Assembly (NCBI RefSeq): GCF_001486585.1
Contig: NZ_LN909046.1
Location: forward strand, 434,001 to 498,000
Source: Paenibacillus senegalimassiliensis
GTDB lineage: Bacteria > Bacillota > Bacilli > Paenibacillales > Paenibacillaceae
Direction: 5' to 3'
Length of the DNA: 64,000 bases
Both the position numbers and the translations under genes were made by a program. The notes below the pieces were generated by a model. It was not told the origin of the DNA and searched no databases. It worked only from the letters and a program-made list of their open reading frames with translations. Below, in pieces: positions 1 to 8,475 of the stretch; position 1 is the first letter of the stretch; every line of letters begins with the position of its first letter.

Positions 1-1
1 T

Positions 2-640
2 AATAATGTCCTTACTCGTCCGTTGATGCAGGACAGCGTGCTGCCGGTACTGGCTACAGTGCTGGGTCCTGGGGAAATATCATATTGGGGGCTGACTCGG
101 CGTGCCTTCCGCAAGCTGGGCTTACGTATGCCATTGCTGCTTCCTCGTGAGTCCTTCACGGTTGTGGAACCGACGGTGCAGAAATATATGAACAAGTACG
201 CGCTGAAGTGGAATGATGTGAAGGAGCGTGAAGGCTTCCGTCAGAAGCGCGAAGCTTGGCTGTCTGCTCAGGATGCATTGCAAACCGATACCCGATTTGA
301 TGAAGTGATTGGGACATTTACAGATATGTACAATCCGCTTATTGAACAGTTATTCAGCATTGACAAAGGTCTACATAAGCTTGGCGGCATCAATCGGGAC
401 AAGATTATCGAGCAGATGAATTATCTGCGGGGCAAGACAAAGGATGCACTAGCCAGAAATCATGACACCGGCCTTCGTCAGTTGGACCGGATCGAATTAT
501 CCTTGTTCCCCTTGAATAAGCCACAAGAGAGGGTTTACAATATCTTTTATTATCTCAATCGGTTTGGACTTGACTGGATCGATGGTCTGATGGATATTTC
601 TTATGACGAGACTGGGAAGCATCGCATTATCTATTTATAG
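2..640 (+). CDS. bshC: Bacillithiol biosynthesis cysteine-adding enzyme BshC, C-terminal part
   Basis: The open frame runs in from the left edge with no start in the window, so only about 212 C-terminal residues are present; the full family is roughly 540 residues. BshC is thought to add cysteine to glucosaminyl-malate in the last step of bacillithiol synthesis in the cytoplasm. Recognition rests on the LGPGEISYWG segment and the conserved ending around PQERVYNIFYYLNRFGLDW. It is followed directly by ahcY: the AGGAGG at 639-644 overlaps the bshC stop codon, so the two are probably co-transcribed. In Bacillus subtilis bshC also sits just upstream of mraZ, which supports the call. Confidence 0.9.
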   Translation, partial: NNVLTRPLMQDSVLPVLATVLGPGEISYWGLTRRAFRKLGLRMPLLLPRESFTVVEPTVQKYMNKYALKWNDVKEREGFRQKREAWLSAQDALQTDTRFDEVIGTFTDMYNPLIEQLFSIDKGLHKLGGINRDKIIEQMNYLRGKTKDALARNHDTGLRQLDRIELSLFPLNKPQERVYNIFYYLNRFGLDWIDGLMDISYDETGKHRIIYL

Positions 641-650
641 GAGGAATATG

Positions 651-1919
651 ATGAGCTCAACAGCTATTCAGAACAGCATTATCACTGACTTGAAGCTTGC
701 ACCAGAGGGGCACTTGAAAATTGATTGGGTCGAGGCTCACATGCCTGTGCTCAATCGGGTACGCAAGCAATTTGAAGCCGAGCAGCCATTTAAAGGCCTC
801 AAGGTGACCATTTCGCTCCATTTGGAGGCCAAGACAGCTTACCTGGCCAAGGTAGTGCAAGCGGGTGGAGCTGAAGTGACGATTACCGGGAGTAACCCAT
901 TGTCCACGCAGGACGACGTCTGCGCAGCTTTGGTGGAGGACGGTGTTACGGTGTTCGCCAAGTATAATCCGGAGCCTGAGGAATACAAGGCTTTATTGGT
1001 TAAGGCGCTGGAAACCAAGCCAGACCTGATCATTGACGACGGGGGAGACTTGGTCTCGACACTACATTCCGAGCGTCCAGACCTGCTGGCTCAGGTCCGG
1101 GGTGGAGCCGAAGAGACAACGACGGGGATTTTGCGTTTGAAGGCCATGGATAAGGAAGGGCAACTGAAATTCCCGATGGTTGCTGTTAACGATGCCTATT
1201 GCAAATACTTGTTCGATAATCGTTATGGTACAGGCCAATCGGTATGGGATGGCATCAACCGTACGACAAACCTGGTGGTTGCCGGGAAGACCGTTGTAGT
1301 AGTAGGTTACGGCTGGTGTGGCAAAGGGGTTGCTATGCGGGCCAAGGGTCTTGGAGCTAATGTCGTAGTTACAGAAATAGACGCCATTAGAGCAGTAGAG
1401 GCTTACATGGATGGATTCCAAGTGATGCCGATGCTGGAAGCGGCCAAAATAGGCGATTTCTTCGTGACGGTTACTGGGAATCGCGATGTCATTCGTGGAG
1501 AGCATTATGACGTAATGAAGGATGGAGCCTTATTGTCTAACGCTGGTCACTTCGATGTGGAAGTGAACAAGCCTGAACTTCAGGAACGTTCTTCCTCTGT
1601 ACGTACGGTGCGTCGTAACATTGAAGAGTATCAGCTCAAGGATGGTCGTAAAATCTATTTACTGGCAGAGGGACGTCTGGTTAATCTGGCAGCAGGAGAT
1701 GGGCATCCGGCCGAAATTATGGACATGACATTCGCACTACAGGCATTATCGCTGAAATTTGTGAATGAGCAATATCAGCAAATCGGCAATACAGTGGTGA
1801 ATGTGCCTTACGAGCTGGATGAGCAGGTAGCCCGCTTTAAGTTGGAGAGTCTGGGACTTGGCATCGATGCTTTGTCTGAAGAGCAACGCGTTTATCTTGA
1901 TAGCTGGCAAGAGCATTAA
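651..1919 (+). CDS. ahcY: Adenosylhomocysteinase (S-adenosyl-L-homocysteine hydrolase)
   Basis: This 422-residue cytoplasmic enzyme would split S-adenosylhomocysteine into adenosine and homocysteine, using bound NAD. The Rossmann dinucleotide motif VVVVGYGWCGKG, the SLHLEAKTA segment near the N-terminus, the substrate-domain segment DDGGDLVSTLHSERP and the late SNAGHFDVEV segment are all visible. The length fits the short bacterial/archaeal form. Two adjacent ATGs (648 and 651) follow AGGAGG (639-644); the second has the better spacing of six bases. Many Bacilli recycle this compound through Pfs and LuxS instead, so this gene is a less usual choice for the group. A strong terminator follows at 1984. 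Confidence 0.93.
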   Translation: MSSTAIQNSIITDLKLAPEGHLKIDWVEAHMPVLNRVRKQFEAEQPFKGLKVTISLHLEAKTAYLAKVVQAGGAEVTITGSNPLSTQDDVCAALVEDGVTVFAKYNPEPEEYKALLVKALETKPDLIIDDGGDLVSTLHSERPDLLAQVRGGAEETTTGILRLKAMDKEGQLKFPMVAVNDAYCKYLFDNRYGTGQSVWDGINRTTNLVVAGKTVVVVGYGWCGKGVAMRAKGLGANVVVTEIDAIRAVEAYMDGFQVMPMLEAAKIGDFFVTVTGNRDVIRGEHYDVMKDGALLSNAGHFDVEVNKPELQERSSSVRTVRRNIEEYQLKDGRKIYLLAEGRLVNLAAGDGHPAEIMDMTFALQALSLKFVNEQYQQIGNTVVNVPYELDEQVARFKLESLGLGIDALSEEQRVYLDSWQEH

Positions 1920-1921
1920 TA

Positions 1922-1948
1922 GAGGTTGTTCAAAAAGTCGTCTTTCCA
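1922..1948. repeat. Solo left end of the 212-bp MITE-like repeat
   Basis: The sequence gaggttgttcaaaaagtcgt and the following bases match the left end of the full elements at 28403 and 36506 with one or two changes. No right end is seen, and an ordinary terminator follows instead. It may be a decayed element or an end left after deletion. Confidence 0.6.
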
Positions 1949-1983
1949 GATGTCGAGCAAGAATTAAATAAACAGACTTAAGC

Positions 1984-2027
1984 AGGGCTAGCCCGCAGAT
2001 GAAATCTGTGCGGACTAGCCCTTTTTG
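1984..2027 (+). terminator. Rho-independent terminator after ahcY
   Basis: A long stem (agggctagcccgcagat pairing with atctgtgcggactagccct, one bulge) closes a three-base loop and is followed by a T run. It separates bshC-ahcY from the mraZ operon. Confidence 0.85.
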
Positions 2028-2120
2028 TCGCTCCATAACGTCCTCGTCCTTCTTTGTTTCAAAAAAAATTATGAACATTAGAAGGAATTTAAAGCTCTAT
2101 GCAGAATAGTTACTTATCAT

Positions 2121-2160
2121 AGTGGTGTAAAGTGGTGTAAAGTGGGGGAAAGAGGTAAGG
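2121..2160 (+). promoter_or_regulatory. Probable MraZ operator: four 10-bp direct repeats
   Basis: Four consecutive units read agtggtgtaa, agtggtgtaa, agtgggggaa and agaggtaagg, with an exact 10-bp period, ending 12 bases before the mraZ start. MraZ proteins are known to bind short direct repeats of this GTGG/TGGG type upstream of their own operon in several bacteria. The site is therefore likely autoregulatory for the dcw cluster. The last unit also carries the AAGG part of the mraZ ribosome site. Confidence 0.75.
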
Positions 2161-2172
2161 AGTGAGGCAACA

Positions 2173-2610
2173 ATGTTTATGGGGGAATTCCAACATAGCA
2201 TTGACGATAAAGGCCGGATTATTATCCCGGCTAAGTTTCGTGATCTCCTCGGAAGCTCTTTTGTGGTTACCCGCGGTCTGGACCAGTGCTTATTCGTCTA
2301 CCCCTCGCAGGAGTGGGAAGTGCTGGAGCAGAAGCTGAAGGCTTTGCCACTGATGAAATCCGACGCACGGGCGTTTACCCGATTCTTCTTCTCTGGTGCG
2401 ACGGAATGCGAATGGGATAAGCAGGGAAGGGTAAACCTGCCGGGCAATTTAAGACAGTACGCCAAGCTGGAGAAGGATTGTGTCGTCTTGGGCGTGTCGA
2501 ACCGGGTAGAAATTTGGAGTAAAGATACCTGGGAACAATACTTCCAGCAATCGGAGGATACGTTTAACGAAATTGCTGAGAAGCTTGTGGATTTTAACTT
2601 TGATCTTTAA
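2173..2610 (+). CDS. mraZ: Transcriptional regulator MraZ
   Basis: This 145-residue protein has two tandem SpoVT/AbrB-like swapped-hairpin domains. The first starts [16 protein letters not shown] and the second contains [17 protein letters not shown]. MraZ forms a ring-shaped multimer that binds direct repeats before its operon and usually dampens dcw transcription. Four such repeats lie at 2121-2160. The ATG follows AAGGAGTGAGG with good spacing. It is the first gene of the dcw operon, 25 bases before rsmH. Confidence 0.96.
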   Translation: MFMGEFQHSIDDKGRIIIPAKFRDLLGSSFVVTRGLDQCLFVYPSQEWEVLEQKLKALPLMKSDARAFTRFFFSGATECEWDKQGRVNLPGNLRQYAKLEKDCVVLGVSNRVEIWSKDTWEQYFQQSEDTFNEIAEKLVDFNFDL

Positions 2611-2635
2611 CACTTTAGGTTTGGAGGCGTAGGTC

Positions 2636-3610
2636 TTGTTCCATCACATCACGGTACTCAAAGAAGAAGCGACAGAAGGGCTGCGCATCAAGCCGAACGG
2701 TATTTATGTGGATTGTACGCTGGGAGGCGGCGGGCATAGTTCGGTCATTCTTTCCAAGCTTGGTCCCGGAGGAAGGCTTATTGCCTTTGATCAGGATGAC
2801 TGGGCGCTGGACAATGCCAGAGAACGACTGTCGTCTTATGCAGACAAGTTGACATTGGTTAGAAGTAATTTTCGTTATTTGGAGCAGAAGCTATTGGAGA
2901 TTGAGGGTATCCCGCAGCAAGATGGGGTTCCTCAGGTCGATGGAATATTGTTTGACCTTGGCGTGTCTTCCCCTCAGTTTGATGAGGGACAACGCGGATT
3001 TAGCTATAATGCAGATGCCAGGCTGGACATGCGGATGGATCAGTCCGCACCGCTAACAGCTTGGGAGATTATTAACGAGTGGCCTGAGCGTGAAATTGCT
3101 CGCATTTTGTTCCAATATGGGGAAGAGAAATTCTCAAGACGAATTGCCAAGGTGATTGCCGAACGACGTGAGCAGAGTTCGATTGACACTACGGAGCAAC
3201 TTGTTGAGTTGATTAAGGAAGGAATTCCGGCAGCGGCAAGGCGAACAGGCGGGCATCCGGCCAAGCGCAGCTTCCAGGCTTTGCGTATTGCGGTCAATGA
3301 CGAACTGGGCGCGTTTGAGGAAGGGCTTCATGCTTCTATTCGCTGTCTGGCGCCCGAGGGCCGGGTATCCGTCATTACGTTCCATTCTTTGGAAGACCGT
3401 ATTTGCAAACAAATTTTTGCGGGATACTTGGAGAAATGTACTTGTCCACCGGACTTTCCCATGTGCGTGTGTGGGGGGAAAGGGACGATCAAATTAGTTA
3501 ACCGCAAACCTATCGTTCCCTCGGAAGAGGAGTTATCCGATAATTCGCGGGCCCGCTCAGCTAAGCTGCGTGTGGCGGAGAAATTGCAAACATTAGTGGA
3601 GGAATTGTAG
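2636..3610 (+). CDS. rsmH: 16S rRNA (cytosine-1402-N4)-methyltransferase RsmH
   Basis: The 324-residue enzyme methylates N4 of C1402 in the decoding centre of 16S rRNA with SAM as donor. The SAM-binding motif [11 protein letters not shown] lies near residue 30, [12 protein letters not shown] is near residue 105, and the ending [11 protein letters not shown]...[11 protein letters not shown] is typical. It begins at a TTG (2636) eight bases after GGAGG. The stop codon abuts the ftsL ATG, so translation is probably coupled. Confidence 0.96.
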   Translation: MFHHITVLKEEATEGLRIKPNGIYVDCTLGGGGHSSVILSKLGPGGRLIAFDQDDWALDNARERLSSYADKLTLVRSNFRYLEQKLLEIEGIPQQDGVPQVDGILFDLGVSSPQFDEGQRGFSYNADARLDMRMDQSAPLTAWEIINEWPEREIARILFQYGEEKFSRRIAKVIAERREQSSIDTTEQLVELIKEGIPAAARRTGGHPAKRSFQALRIAVNDELGAFEEGLHASIRCLAPEGRVSVITFHSLEDRICKQIFAGYLEKCTCPPDFPMCVCGGKGTIKLVNRKPIVPSEEELSDNSRARSAKLRVAEKLQTLVEEL

Positions 3611-4066
3611 ATGGCATATACACGGGGAAATTTAGCAGTTCAGGAACAACAATCGAAACGCAGCAACCCCTCACAGCGTTATCGGGAAACAACCAAGGTG
3701 GTCACGCGCCGCTCCCCGTTGCCGGTTCGGGAGAAATTGCTGTACATGTTCACGGTCATGTTTTGCGTAGCTGTCATGGCGGCTATCTTATGGCAAAATG
3801 TGGCGCTTTACAATATCAAGCGTCAAATGTTTAATTTGAATACGGACGTTCAGGCCATTACTACGGAAATTAAAGAACTTTCCATTCAAAAGCAGAAGCT
3901 GGAAGAACAAATTCCGGAGAGAGCGATGAATGAACTAGGATATGTGCAACCTGAAGTTGAAGGTTTGCATGTTCAGGTTCCTGAAGGCGCGAATACGGAT
4001 GCAGGCCAAATTGCTGACAATGAGGAGACAAAGACTGCGGATAGCGTAACTACCGCTAAGAAATAA
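3611..4066 (+). CDS. ftsL: Cell division protein FtsL
   Basis: A 151-residue bitopic membrane protein with a charged N-terminal tail of about 45 residues, one membrane segment (roughly residues 50-70, around MFTVMFCVAVMAAILW), then an extracellular leucine-zipper-like coiled coil. FtsL, DivIC and DivIB form the septal complex that activates the division PBP. The identity rests mainly on position between rsmH and pbpB, topology and length, because FtsL sequences are poorly conserved. The C-terminal tail is acidic and low in complexity. Confidence 0.85.
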   Translation: MAYTRGNLAVQEQQSKRSNPSQRYRETTKVVTRRSPLPVREKLLYMFTVMFCVAVMAAILWQNVALYNIKRQMFNLNTDVQAITTEIKELSIQKQKLEEQIPERAMNELGYVQPEVEGLHVQVPEGANTDAGQIADNEETKTADSVTTAKK

Positions 4067-4086
4067 CAGTCAAAAGAGGTTGTGCC

Positions 4087-6345
4087 ATGATTAAGAGAAT
4101 AAAGCTGCGAACACTGCTCATAGGGGGAATTATCACCCTCTTTTTTGCTGTATTGATGGGGAGAGTATTCTGGCTGCAGGTCGTTCAGGCGGATTTCTGG
4201 CAAGAGCATGCGGAGAAGCTTTGGTCCACCAAGAAGACTTTGCCGGCCACGCGGGGCACGATTACAGATCGAAACGGGGATGTGCTGGCGGTGGATGCGC
4301 CGGCGTATACAGTAGCCGTCAATCCTGAAATTATTAATAAATATCAACTTCAGGATGAGATTGCCGTAGGCCTTAGCAAGGTTCTTGGCAAAAATGAGAG
4401 TGAACTGCGGGATATTATCGGGGCAGAAAAAGCCGATGGTAGTGGTTATTACGCCCAGCGTGAGGTGCGCAACGAAGGTTGGAAGATTGACCAGGAGTTG
4501 CGCGATCAGGTGCAGATCTTCATCAATGAATTGAAGGAGAAGCATAACAAGCTGGAGGACGTGGGCGTTTATCTGATTAAGGATCAGAAGCGATATTATC
4601 CTAAACATAGCCTGGCTGCTCATGTACTGGGTTACACGGATCGGGAGGGCCATGCGGTATCGGGTCTTGAGGCTTATTTTGATGAACAACTAAAGGGCAC
4701 TGATGGATCACTAGAGTATAAACGGGACGGGCGGGGGATTGAGATCCCGAAGGCCAGTGAGATATACACGCCAGTTCAGAACGGCGATGACCTGAAGCTG
4801 ACGATCGATTATACCATTCAATATTATATCGAAAAGGCGATGCAAGAGGCCTTCGCCCAGCTTCAGCCGATCAGTATGACAGTCATTGCTGCAGATCCGA
4901 ATACGATGGAAATCCTCGGTATGGCCAATATGCCTACTTATGATCCAAACGAATATTGGGCAGATGTGGACCAGAAGAACTTTTACAATCATGCCATCAA
5001 GTCGGTTTATGAACCGGGTTCGACTTTTAAGATCATTACCTTGGCCGGAGCGGTTGAAGAGAACTTGTTGAATCCTAACGCGACATACAAATCGGGGAGC
5101 ATTCGGGTTCCGGGGCAAACGATCCATGACTTGAGAAGATCAGGTTGGGGCGAAATCAGTTATCTGGAAGGGATTAAGCGCTCCAGTAACGTTGCCTTTG
5201 TTAAATTGGGATATGAGATGCTGGGTCCCGAACGGCTGAAAGCTTATGTAGATCAGTTCGGTTTTGGTCAGAAGACCGGGATTGAGTTACCCGGCGAATC
5301 CAAAGGGATTGTAAACCCGGTTCAACAGGCTGACTATGCAGCGATGGCTTATGGACATGGTAAGCTTCTGGTTACGCCGCTGCAACAGATTGCTGCCGTA
5401 TCGGCGATTGCCAATGGAGGTCGACTGATGGAGCCTCATATCGTCAAATCCATTACAGATACACAAACTGGAGAAACGGTAAAAACGGAACCTAAGTTAA
5501 TCCGACAAGTGATTACTCCTCAAAAAGCGAAGGAAGTCGGCAGTTACCTGGAGCAAGTTGTATCTGACCGCGAAATCGGTACGGGTCGCCATGCTTACAT
5601 CGAAGGCTACCGAATCGCAGGTAAAACGGGGACCGCAATCAAACCAGTCAACGGGGTATACGATTATACGAAGCAGGTCGTTTCCTTTATTGGCTATGCA
5701 CCAGTAGATGATCCGAAGATCGCTATCATTGTATTGATTGATGAACCCAAGGATTCGGAGCTGGGCGGGGGGACAGCGGCGGCCCCGGTATTTAAGGAAA
5801 TTGTCAGCCAAACGCTTCAATATATGGGCGTACCTAAGAGCACTGAAGGCGACGCGGCAAAGGGATCAGGTAAAGTTAGCAACGCACGTAAAGTACCCGA
5901 TCTCAAAAAGTTGGCTGTACTCGATGCGAAGAAAAAGCTGGCGGACGAGCAAATCTCCTATGCTACCCTCGGAACGGGCACGGAAGTGATCTCCCAGTTC
6001 CCGAAAGCAGGAACTACCTTGAAATCGGGTCAATTCGTATACCTGCTGACCGAGGAGGGGGCGTCAATAAATGTGCCTAATCTGAAGGGAGAATCGCTCA
6101 GGGATGCCGTGGAACTGCTCTCCATCTTGCAGATTCCAGTCACGGCGCAAGGCGAAGGGTATGTGGTATCTCAGCAGGTGATTGAAGACAATGGTGGAAG
6201 AAGAGTTGAACTGACGCTGCGGCCTCCAGATGATGAGGGGGACGGCGAAGACGAAGAAGCTTCTGGCGGTGAGCAAGAACAGGGAGAAACGACGGAAGAA
6301 GCAGCAAATACAGACAGTGGCGAAGCCGGCGGAGACTCTCCGTAG
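4087..6345 (+). CDS. pbpB: Division transpeptidase PBP2B (class B penicillin-binding protein)
   Basis: This 752-residue enzyme cross-links septal peptidoglycan outside the membrane. It has an N-terminal membrane anchor (about residues 10-30), a PBP dimerisation domain (RGTITDRNGDVLAVD) and a transpeptidase domain with STFK at Ser312, SSN at 366-368 and KTGT at 513-516. Two PASTA repeats follow (about residues 600-715). The last 35 or so residues form an unusually acidic Glu/Gly/Asp-rich tail outside the cell. The ATG follows AAAGAGG. The location right after ftsL marks it as the division enzyme; the next gene is its sporulation paralogue. Confidence 0.93.
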   Translation: MIKRIKLRTLLIGGIITLFFAVLMGRVFWLQVVQADFWQEHAEKLWSTKKTLPATRGTITDRNGDVLAVDAPAYTVAVNPEIINKYQLQDEIAVGLSKVLGKNESELRDIIGAEKADGSGYYAQREVRNEGWKIDQELRDQVQIFINELKEKHNKLEDVGVYLIKDQKRYYPKHSLAAHVLGYTDREGHAVSGLEAYFDEQLKGTDGSLEYKRDGRGIEIPKASEIYTPVQNGDDLKLTIDYTIQYYIEKAMQEAFAQLQPISMTVIAADPNTMEILGMANMPTYDPNEYWADVDQKNFYNHAIKSVYEPGSTFKIITLAGAVEENLLNPNATYKSGSIRVPGQTIHDLRRSGWGEISYLEGIKRSSNVAFVKLGYEMLGPERLKAYVDQFGFGQKTGIELPGESKGIVNPVQQADYAAMAYGHGKLLVTPLQQIAAVSAIANGGRLMEPHIVKSITDTQTGETVKTEPKLIRQVITPQKAKEVGSYLEQVVSDREIGTGRHAYIEGYRIAGKTGTAIKPVNGVYDYTKQVVSFIGYAPVDDPKIAIIVLIDEPKDSELGGGTAAAPVFKEIVSQTLQYMGVPKSTEGDAAKGSGKVSNARKVPDLKKLAVLDAKKKLADEQISYATLGTGTEVISQFPKAGTTLKSGQFVYLLTEEGASINVPNLKGESLRDAVELLSILQIPVTAQGEGYVVSQQVIEDNGGRRVELTLRPPDDEGDGEDEEASGGEQEQGETTEEAANTDSGEAGGDSP

Positions 6346-6358
6346 CTTGTTCTAACCC

Positions 6359-6424
6359 CAGGTTGTCCTGAATACTCATGAGATGAGAACATTCATGTGT
6401 CAGGGTAGATAGGAGGGCAACCTG
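6359..6424 (+). promoter_or_regulatory. Possible RNA structure enclosing the spoVD ribosome site
   Basis: CAGGTTG (6359-6365) pairs perfectly with CAACCTG (6418-6424), and CCTGA (6367-6371) pairs with TCAGG (6400-6404). The ribosome site AGGAGGG lies between the two right-hand arms, and the outer arm ends in the first base of the GTG start. The fold could limit spoVD translation. This is inferred from base pairing only. Confidence 0.4.
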
Positions 6425-8376
6425 TGAAAATTTCCAAGCTTACTGTCAGAAGAAGATTGTTCTGGCTCTTGATGATGTTGTGTGTGTTGTTTACCGCACT
6501 TGCCGTGCGCCTGGCCTATGTACAGATTGGGAAGGGTGCGGAGTTGTCTGCCAAGGCGGAGGACTCATGGCGCCGCAATATTCCTTATTCCGCCAAGCGT
6601 GGAGAGATTAGCGATCGCAGCGGCAATGTGCTCGCTTATAATATTACAACACCTACCGTTATGGCTATTCCGGTGCAAGTCAAGAACCCGGAGCAGACGG
6701 CCAAAAGCCTAGCACCTCTGCTGGACATGGGTGAAGACATCATCTTCAAATCAATCACCAAGAGACAATCTATAGTCAGACTTCAGCCCGGCGGACGTAA
6801 AATTACGATGGAGAAAGCGCAGCAAATTCGTGATTTGGCTCTGCCGGGCATTGTTGTCGCAGAGGACAACAAACGCTATTATCCCTTTGGCGGATTGGCG
6901 GCTCATATTCTCGGGTTCACCGGTGGTTACAGTCAAGGCTTGACTGGCGTCGAGAGCAAATATGATGAACTGCTTAGCGGAATGAACGGAAGTGTCTCTT
7001 ATTTGTCGGATGCGGGCGGACGTTTGATGCCTGGCTCTTCGGAGAAATACGTGGAGCCAAAGGATGGACTTAATTTAACCTTGACCATCGACAAGACGGT
7101 TCAAAGCATTATTGAACGCGAACTGGATCAAGCTATGAACCGACTACAAGCCGACTCGGCCTTGACAATCGCAATGAATCCCAAGACGGGTGAAATTTTA
7201 GGTATGGCTGCCAGACCAGGTTATGAGCCGGGAGCATACCAGGAATATGATGCCGAAGTCTACAACCGTAATTTACCGATTTGGATGACCTATGAGCCGG
7301 GTTCCACCTTCAAGATTATTACGCTCGCTGCAGCCCTGGAGGAGAAGAAGGTTGATTTGCTGAATGATCGCTTCTTTGATCCCGGATACGTGAAGGTGGG
7401 CGGAGCGACGCTTCGTTGCTGGAAGAAGGGTGGACATGGAAGCCAAACCTTCTTGCAGGTGGTAGAAAACTCTTGCAACCCTGGCTTTGTAGCTCTGGGG
7501 CAGCGTCTGGGTAAGGAGAAATTGTTCGAATACATTCGTGACTTCGGGTTTGGCAGCAAAACAGGTATTGACCTGAACGGTGAAGAGAACGGTATTCTGT
7601 TCAAATTGCCTCAGGTGGGGCCGGTGGAGCTCGCGACAACTTCATTTGGCCAAGGGGTATCGGTGACGCCGATTCAGCAAATTACTGCGGTGTCGGCTGC
7701 AATAAATGGTGGCAAGCTTTACAAGCCTTATGTAGCAAAGGCATGGACCCATCCTGAGACGGGAGAGGTGATCTCTGAGACCAAGCCTGAACTGGTAAGG
7801 CAGGTCATCTCGGAAGAAACTTCCGAGCGTGTCCGTACGGCCCTGGAAAGTGTGGTCGCTAACGGCACGGGGGGCAATGCTTTTATCGACGGATATCGGG
7901 TCGGCGGGAAGACAGGGACAGCACAAAAGGTCATCAATGGCCGGTACTCTCCAAACGAACATATCGTGTCCTTCATTGGCTTCGCCCCGGCAGATGACCC
8001 GCAAATTGTTGTGTATACGGCGGTAGATAATCCCCAAGGCATTCAGTTCGGCGGGGTAGTAGCGGCACCGATTGTCCGCAATATTATGGAAGATGCATTA
8101 GAATATTTGAAGATTCCTCCACGCCAGCAGCAGGTCGCCAAGAAATATAAGTATGGGGAAACACCGATCGTTACCGTACCAGACCTGATTGGGCATACTG
8201 CTGGGGAGATTTATGAGGATATGAATATGAACTTCAATCTGGCTAAGTCGGGCGCAGGCAACGTGGTCATTAATCAAGCCCCGAAGGCAGGGGCACGAGT
8301 AGAGAAGGGGTCAACGATTCGTATTTATATGGGGAAGGAAGCAGATGCGGAGCAATTGCATAATCACAGTGAATAA
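6424..8376 (+). CDS. spoVD: Stage V sporulation protein D, cortex transpeptidase
   Basis: A 650-residue class B penicillin-binding protein that cross-links spore cortex peptidoglycan in the outer forespore membrane space. It carries an N-terminal membrane segment, a dimerisation domain (AKRGEISDRSGNVLAY), STFK at Ser294, an SCN motif, KTGT and one PASTA domain. Cys332 and Cys351 are present at the same positions as the redox pair described in B. subtilis SpoVD, which a thiol-disulfide protein keeps reduced. Translation starts at a GTG after AGGAGGG. It is the sporulation partner of the SEDS polymerase SpoVE encoded at 13833. Confidence 0.93.
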   Translation: MKISKLTVRRRLFWLLMMLCVLFTALAVRLAYVQIGKGAELSAKAEDSWRRNIPYSAKRGEISDRSGNVLAYNITTPTVMAIPVQVKNPEQTAKSLAPLLDMGEDIIFKSITKRQSIVRLQPGGRKITMEKAQQIRDLALPGIVVAEDNKRYYPFGGLAAHILGFTGGYSQGLTGVESKYDELLSGMNGSVSYLSDAGGRLMPGSSEKYVEPKDGLNLTLTIDKTVQSIIERELDQAMNRLQADSALTIAMNPKTGEILGMAARPGYEPGAYQEYDAEVYNRNLPIWMTYEPGSTFKIITLAAALEEKKVDLLNDRFFDPGYVKVGGATLRCWKKGGHGSQTFLQVVENSCNPGFVALGQRLGKEKLFEYIRDFGFGSKTGIDLNGEENGILFKLPQVGPVELATTSFGQGVSVTPIQQITAVSAAINGGKLYKPYVAKAWTHPETGEVISETKPELVRQVISEETSERVRTALESVVANGTGGNAFIDGYRVGGKTGTAQKVINGRYSPNEHIVSFIGFAPADDPQIVVYTAVDNPQGIQFGGVVAAPIVRNIMEDALEYLKIPPRQQQVAKKYKYGETPIVTVPDLIGHTAGEIYEDMNMNFNLAKSGAGNVVINQAPKAGARVEKGSTIRIYMGKEADAEQLHNHSE

Positions 8377-8475
8377 ATTTCCTGAACTTTGCAATATTTG
8401 GTGATAATATAGAGTGAGTGTATTGCTCTATGCGTCAACATAGAGAACGTTGTTGAATTTAACGGAGGGGTATCT

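Noticed and set aside
8384-8475. Promoter in the spoVD-murE gap (TTGCAA ... GATAATATA)
   Set aside because: The boxes are too close for sigma-A and do not fit sigma-E well, so no promoter was called.
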